From the NCBI GenBank assembly GCA_009780015.1, contig WRAW01000020.1, positions 1 to 34,687 of the forward strand: DNA of 34,687 nt, in the 5' to 3' direction. Shown here in pieces: positions 31,801 through 34,687 of the stretch; positions within the stretch are counted from its first letter, which is position 1; each line of letters starts with the position of its first letter. The notes under the pieces are model-generated. The model saw only the letters and a list, made by a program, of their open reading frames with translations, made no database searches and was not told the DNA's origin. Origin of the DNA: Defluviitaleaceae bacterium. GTDB lineage: Bacteria > Bacillota > Clostridia > Lachnospirales > WRAA01. The position numbers were made by a program, and so were the translations under genes.

Positions 31801-32775
31801 TTAGTTGATATAACCTTCCGCTCTAAAGAATCTTTCGGCGCCGGGATGCAGGGGTACGCTGATGCCTGACAGAGCGTCATACGGGTTCAGTTCATTTCCT
31901 CTCGCGTGTCCTATTGCGATATCCGACTGATTTTCAAACATCGCTCTGGTAATGGCGTAAACGGTGTCTTCGCTCAGCGCGGTAGTAGTTGCGAGTGTGG
32001 CGCGGACCGCGACGGTCGTTACGCCGGGTATGCCGTACGCGTCGTTGGATATTTCATATACGGTATAGAACGGGAATTGGGATATCAGGCCCGCGGCGGC
32101 CGCGCCTTCGATCGGGACGAGAACTATGTTCATGTTGGCGTTAAGCTCGACGATTGCGGGTGTCGGAGCGCCGGCGGTGACGAATGCCGCGTCGATATTA
32201 CCGTTTTGCATTGCTGTGGAGGCTTCGCCGAAGGACAGATTTTCGACAGTTCCTATGTCGCTCAGCGTTATGCCGTAAGAGCCCAGAACGTGCATGGCGT
32301 TGGCCTCGGTTCCGCTTCCGGCGTCGCCCACGACCACGCGCATTCCCCTGAGGTCATTTACGCTTGTGATGCCGGAGCTTGCCGTCGCAACCAACTGAAC
32401 TACCTCGGGATAGAGTGTGGCGATTGTGCGAAGTTCGGCTATTGGGTCGTCGTCGGACATTATTTCCGTGCCTGTGAACGCATAGTACATTACATCGTTT
32501 TGCATAAGAGCAAGCTCGACGTCTCCGTTGTTAAGGGCGCGGGCATTTGCTACGGAAGCGCCGGATGTATTGGCTGTTATGTTGACGCCTTCCACATTGG
32601 CAGTCACGACCGAGGCGATTACGCCGCCGAACGGGTAATATGTTCCGGCTGCCCCGCCGGTGGCCATTATCAGGTGTTCCGTACCGCCGCCTCCTCCCCC
32701 CGGCTGCTGGGCGCAAGCGGTCAAAAGTATGAGCGCCGTCGAAGCTGCTACTAACGCGGTTAAGCATTTTTTCAT
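31801..32775 (-). CDS. TAXI family TRAP transporter solute-binding lipoprotein
   Basis: Protein of 324 residues. Signal with lipobox LTAC (C21) followed by a glycine-rich linker, then the NMT1-like TAXI fold: MATGGAAGTYYPFGGVIASVV, TSGASVANARALNNGDVELALMQNDVMYYA, and later LRGMRVVVGDAGSGTEANAMHVLGSYGI. This is the binding protein of the transporter, anchored outside the cell. AGGAGG lies 9 nt before the ATG and a strong promoter at 32830-32858 drives it. Substrates of TAXI proteins vary (glutamate and others are known in the group) and cannot be deduced here. Confidence 0.94.
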   Translation of the reverse strand: MKKCLTALVAASTALILLTACAQQPGGGGGGTEHLIMATGGAAGTYYPFGGVIASVVTANVEGVNITANTSGASVANARALNNGDVELALMQNDVMYYAFTGTEIMSDDDPIAELRTIATLYPEVVQLVATASSGITSVNDLRGMRVVVGDAGSGTEANAMHVLGSYGITLSDIGTVENLSFGEASTAMQNGNIDAAFVTAGAPTPAIVELNANMNIVLVPIEGAAAAGLISQFPFYTVYEISNDAYGIPGVTTVAVRATLATTTALSEDTVYAITRAMFENQSDIAIGHARGNELNPYDALSGISVPLHPGAERFFRAEGYIN

Positions 32776-32829
32776 GAAAATTTTCCTCCTATTCTAGTCA
32801 CACAGGTAATGTAAACAAATATCTCCTTC

Positions 32830-32858
32830 ATTGTACCATATGTGTTAATGATTTTCAA
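32830..32858 (-). promoter_or_regulatory. Sigma-A-type promoter of the TRAP operon
   Basis: On the minus strand TTGAAA (32858-32853), 17 nt, TACAAT (32835-32830). The leader before the TAXI start is about 50 nt. It begins 17 bp past the argF stop, so the TRAP operon is independent of argF. Confidence 0.75.
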
Positions 32859-32874
32859 GAAAAATTTGTAAAGA

Positions 32875-33783
32875 TTACTTCATCAGCATCGCCATCACGG
32901 CTTTCTGGGCGTGCAGGCGGTTTTCGGCTTCGTCAAAAATGGAGTTCGCGTGAGCCTCGAATACGTCGGCCGTGATCTCCTGTTCGCGCTTGGCGGGCAG
33001 GCAGTGCAGCACGATCGCGCCCGGGTCTGCGGCGTCCATGAGACGCTTGTTTATCTGGTAGCCTGTGAAGGCTTCCTGTCGCTCCTTGACTTCGGACTCA
33101 TGCCCCATGCTTGCCCAGACGTCGGTTTCCACAACATTTGCGTTCGCGACGGCTTCCAGCGGATCGCGGTGCAGTGTGAACGCGCCGGGGTAGTCCTTGG
33201 CGAACGCAAGCGCATCCGGGTGCGGGTCATAGCCTTCCGGTACGGCCACGGAAATGCTCATTCCGCATGTCAGGCACCCGGCGATCAGAGAGTTGCACAT
33301 ATTGTTGCCGTCTCCTATGTATGCCAGCTTTACGCCTTCGAGCTTGCCCATGTATTCGCGGATGGTCATGAGGTCGGCCAGAACCTGGCACGGATGCTCG
33401 AAGTCGGTCAGGCCGTTTATTACCGGAACCGTCGACCACTTCGCGAGGTCTTCGACATCGGAATGTGCGAATGTGCGGATCATTATGCCGTCAACGTAGC
33501 GGGACAGTGTGCGGGCCGTGTCCTCGATGGGCTCGCCGCGCCCCATTTGCAGGTCGTTGGCCGAAAGGTACAGCGCGTGGCCGCCGAGCTGGTACATTCC
33601 GACCTCGAATGAAACGCGTGTACGCGTGGAAGATTTCTGGAATATCATGGCCAGGGTTTTTCCGGCGAGATGTTTGTGCTCCTTGCCGATTTTCTGCTCT
33701 TTCTTCATCTGGTCGGCTAGGTTCAAAATGTTGAGTATCTCAGCTTTTGTAAGGTCAAGCATCTTGGTAAGGTCTTTCTTCAT
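32875..33783 (-). CDS. argF: Ornithine carbamoyltransferase
   Basis: Protein of 302 residues, full length, making citrulline from ornithine and carbamoyl phosphate. Carbamoyl-phosphate site KSSTRTRVSFEVGMYQLGG, HPCQ in FEHPCQVLADLMT, and the ornithine/catalytic motif HCLPAKREQEIT. The start is ATG 33783 with GAGGAGG upstream; the open frame reaches 33912 through the structured intergenic region but without a sensible start. argD lies upstream on the same strand, separated by 392 bp of repeat and hairpin DNA, so the arginine genes may be one unit or may have become two. Confidence 0.96.
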   Translation of the reverse strand: MKKDLTKMLDLTKAEILNILNLADQMKKEQKIGKEHKHLAGKTLAMIFQKSSTRTRVSFEVGMYQLGGHALYLSANDLQMGRGEPIEDTARTLSRYVDGIMIRTFAHSDVEDLAKWSTVPVINGLTDFEHPCQVLADLMTIREYMGKLEGVKLAYIGDGNNMCNSLIAGCLTCGMSISVAVPEGYDPHPDALAFAKDYPGAFTLHRDPLEAVANANVVETDVWASMGHESEVKERQEAFTGYQINKRLMDAADPGAIVLHCLPAKREQEITADVFEAHANSIFDEAENRLHAQKAVMAMLMK

Positions 33784-33813
33784 AGCGAATATCCTCCTCT
33801 TGATGTGTGTTCT

Positions 33814-33884
33814 ATAACCTGAGTTCGACGAAGTCGAACCAGTCGCGTAAGCGACTGAAAATGCGAAGCATTTTTCAAGGTTAT
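33814..33884. other. Cloverleaf-like element of four 7-bp stems upstream of argF
   Basis: Outer stem ATAACCT (33814-33820) with AGGTTAT (33878-33884) encloses three adjacent hairpins: GTTCGAC/GTCGAAC with loop GAA (33823-33839), CAGTCGC/GCGACTG with loop GTAA (33840-33857), and AAAATGC/GCATTTT with loop GAA (33858-33874). Every stem is 7 bp and perfectly paired. It lies 31 nt before the argF start. It is not a tRNA: loops are only 3-4 nt and there is no T-arm or CCA-like end. It could be a structured RNA, a protein target or a repeat. Confidence 0.75.
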
Positions 33885-33901
33885 CCGCAGAATTTGAGGT
33901 G

Positions 33902-33926
33902 CTTATCCGCAAATTGTGCGGATAAG
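33902..33926. other. Hairpin with TTATCCGCA repeats next to repeat copy 3
   Basis: CTTATCCGCA (33902-33911) pairs with TGCGGATAAG (33917-33926) around AATTG. The word TTATCCGCA also occurs at 33881-33889, so it is present three times in 46 bp, twice direct and once inverted. The hairpin runs into the left end of repeat copy 3 (33925). Confidence 0.55.
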
Positions 33927-34131
33927 AGCCTGTTCAATATCTTTTCGTCCTTGTCTTGGCGGCCAGTTTTCCGCCACAGTCCACCCCATAAAGCCAAAAC
34001 CGGGCTTTATGGGGACCCCGGGTCGTCGTCGATTCCTTGCGTACCTTACAGGTACGCGGCGTCATCTCCTTCTAGAATGGCGAAAAACTGGACTCGCCAA
34101 TCCAAAGACAAAAAGATATTGAACAGGCTCT
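33925..34131 (+). repeat. Modular palindromic repeat, copy 3 (207 bp)
   Basis: Ends are a perfect 21-bp inverted repeat, AGAGCCTGTTCAATATCTTTT (33925-33945) with 34111-34131. Only the outer AGARCCTGT is shared with copies 1 and 2. Inside, in the same order as copy 1: CCCCATAAAGCC/GGCTTTATGGGG, 12 bp perfect (33984-34014), GCGTACC/GGTACGC (34039-34057) and TGGCGA/TCGCCA (34078-34099). With the two structures before it and the hairpin after it, it fills the 392-bp gap between argF and argD; no gene is seen there. Confidence 0.85.
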
Positions 34132-34140
34132 AAGATCAAG

Positions 34141-34169
34141 GTTCGATGAACGGTTTTTGTTCATCGAAC
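34141..34169 (-). terminator. Hairpin after argD
   Basis: GTTCGATGAAC (34141-34151) pairs with GTTCATCGAAC (34159-34169), 11 bp, loop of seven. On the minus strand it follows the argD stop by 6 nt but lacks a proper T run, so termination may be partial. Its GTTCGA start resembles hairpin A of the cloverleaf element. Confidence 0.5.
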
Positions 34170-34175
34170 TCACAT

Positions 34176-34687
34176 TTATAGATTTTTTAGCACTTGCTCG
34201 AATATTTCAAGGCCGGCGTCGATGTCTTCCATGCCTATTACCAGCGGCGGAAGAAAACGTATGACGTCGGAACCGGCGGTAAGACTGACCAGCCCCGCTT
34301 GAAGCAGTTTTTTGTTGACATCCGCCGGGGGTATGCCGTCTATCTTTACGCCGATCATGAGGCCCTTGCCGCGGACTTCGGCCACGCGCGGCAGCTTCAT
34401 CCCTTCTACCCTGGAGCGTATGTACGCGCCTTTTTCCGTCACTTGGGGTAGAACCGACTCGAGTATGTCAAGCGTGGAAAGAGCGGCGGCGGCGCACACA
34501 AGGTTGCCGCCGAACGTGCTGGCGTGATCTCCCGCTACAAGCACGCCGCGAAGCTTCTCACCGACCAGGAAACCGCCGATTGGCAGCCCTCCGGCGATGC
34601 CCTTCGCGAAGGACAGCGCGTCGGGATGTATGTCCATCCCCTGGTAAGTGAACCAGTGTCCGGTTCGTCCGATGCCCGTCTGTATCT
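34176..34687 (-). CDS. argD: Acetylornithine aminotransferase, C-terminal part (N-terminus outside window)
   Basis: The frame is open to the window edge, giving about 170 C-terminal residues. Visible: QTGIGRTGHWFTYQG, the PLP-lysine segment LSFAKGIAGGLPIGGF, then GDHASTFGGNLVCAAAALSTLDIL, and the C-terminal domain VRGKGLMIGVKID and DVIRFLPPLVI. These are class III aminotransferase motifs, and the pairing with argF supports N-acetylornithine aminotransferase of arginine synthesis. The start lies beyond 34687, so ATG 34637 is internal. Confidence 0.93.
   Translation of the reverse strand, partial: IQTGIGRTGHWFTYQGMDIHPDALSFAKGIAGGLPIGGFLVGEKLRGVLVAGDHASTFGGNLVCAAAALSTLDILESVLPQVTEKGAYIRSRVEGMKLPRVAEVRGKGLMIGVKIDGIPPADVNKKLLQAGLVSLTAGSDVIRFLPPLVIGMEDIDAGLEIFEQVLKNL

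Noticed and set aside
29153-32775. TAXI-DUF1850-TRAP operon as a novel transporter
   Set aside because: The gene order and proteins are the normal TAXI-TRAP arrangement found in many bacteria.
33814-33884. tRNA-like cloverleaf with a 7-bp outer stem
   Set aside because: Loops are 3-4 nt, there is no T-loop or D-loop consensus, no 7-nt anticodon loop and no CCA-like end. It is reported as a non-tRNA structure.
1-34687. CRISPR arrays, prophage or integron structures
   Set aside because: No regularly spaced direct repeats, no cas, phage, integrase or transposase genes were seen.

Overview
The window looks like a chromosomal segment of an anaerobic, spore-forming member of the Firmicutes (Clostridia-like). 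The evidence is a DUF2953 plus GerW/YtfJ sporulation pair, AGGAGG-type ribosome binding sites, frequent GTG/TTG starts, PhoB/PhoR-type two-component pairs, an NfeD-FloA pair and an ECF sigma/anti-sigma unit. Base composition is moderately GC-rich, with a few AT-richer genes (the SDR, DUF4932 and GNAT-membrane genes). No rRNA, tRNA, CRISPR array, phage gene or transposase was recognised.

Layout. 1-1258 (minus): start of an ABC exporter subunit and an unknown coiled-coil gene, separated by a strong terminator. 1361-6067 (plus): FUSC/ArAE-like membrane protein, pyridoxamine kinase, DUF1461/TIGR01906 membrane protein, DUF2953 protein, GerW/YtfJ, and an N-acetyltransferase fused to a membrane domain. 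6048-11199 (minus): a tight run gltX, molybdopterin-binding protein, response regulator, PhoR-like kinase and nth. 11432-18095 (plus): NfeD and FloA, a DUF4932 metallopeptidase-like lipoprotein, then an operon of response regulator, MBL-fold hydrolase, sensor kinase and a stalk/LysM surface protein. 18136-24483 (plus): class V aminotransferase, M20 amidohydrolase, an ECF sigma factor with two DUF4349 proteins, and an SDR oxidoreductase. 24532-26022 (minus): long-form serine hydroxymethyltransferase. 26201-28974 (plus): cysteine-synthase-like enzyme, a secreted SH3 protein with a possible divergent L,D-transpeptidase motif, and exonuclease III. 29153-34687 (minus): a complete TAXI-TRAP transporter operon, argF and partial argD.

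The most unusual content is non-coding. Three copies of a modular palindromic element (12987-13278, 19351-19516, 33925-34131) carry terminal inverted repeats and the same ordered set of internal hairpins, with one sign of compensatory change. Upstream of argF is a cloverleaf-like multi-hairpin made of four 7-bp stems (33814-33884). The gltX/nfeD divergent region holds a ~100-bp imperfect palindrome and a second stem-loop. Among the proteins, the regulator-MBL-kinase-LysM operon and the sigma/DUF4349/DUF4349 unit look like envelope-sensing modules.

All assignments come from reading motifs in the translated sequence and from knowledge of the families; no database search was run.
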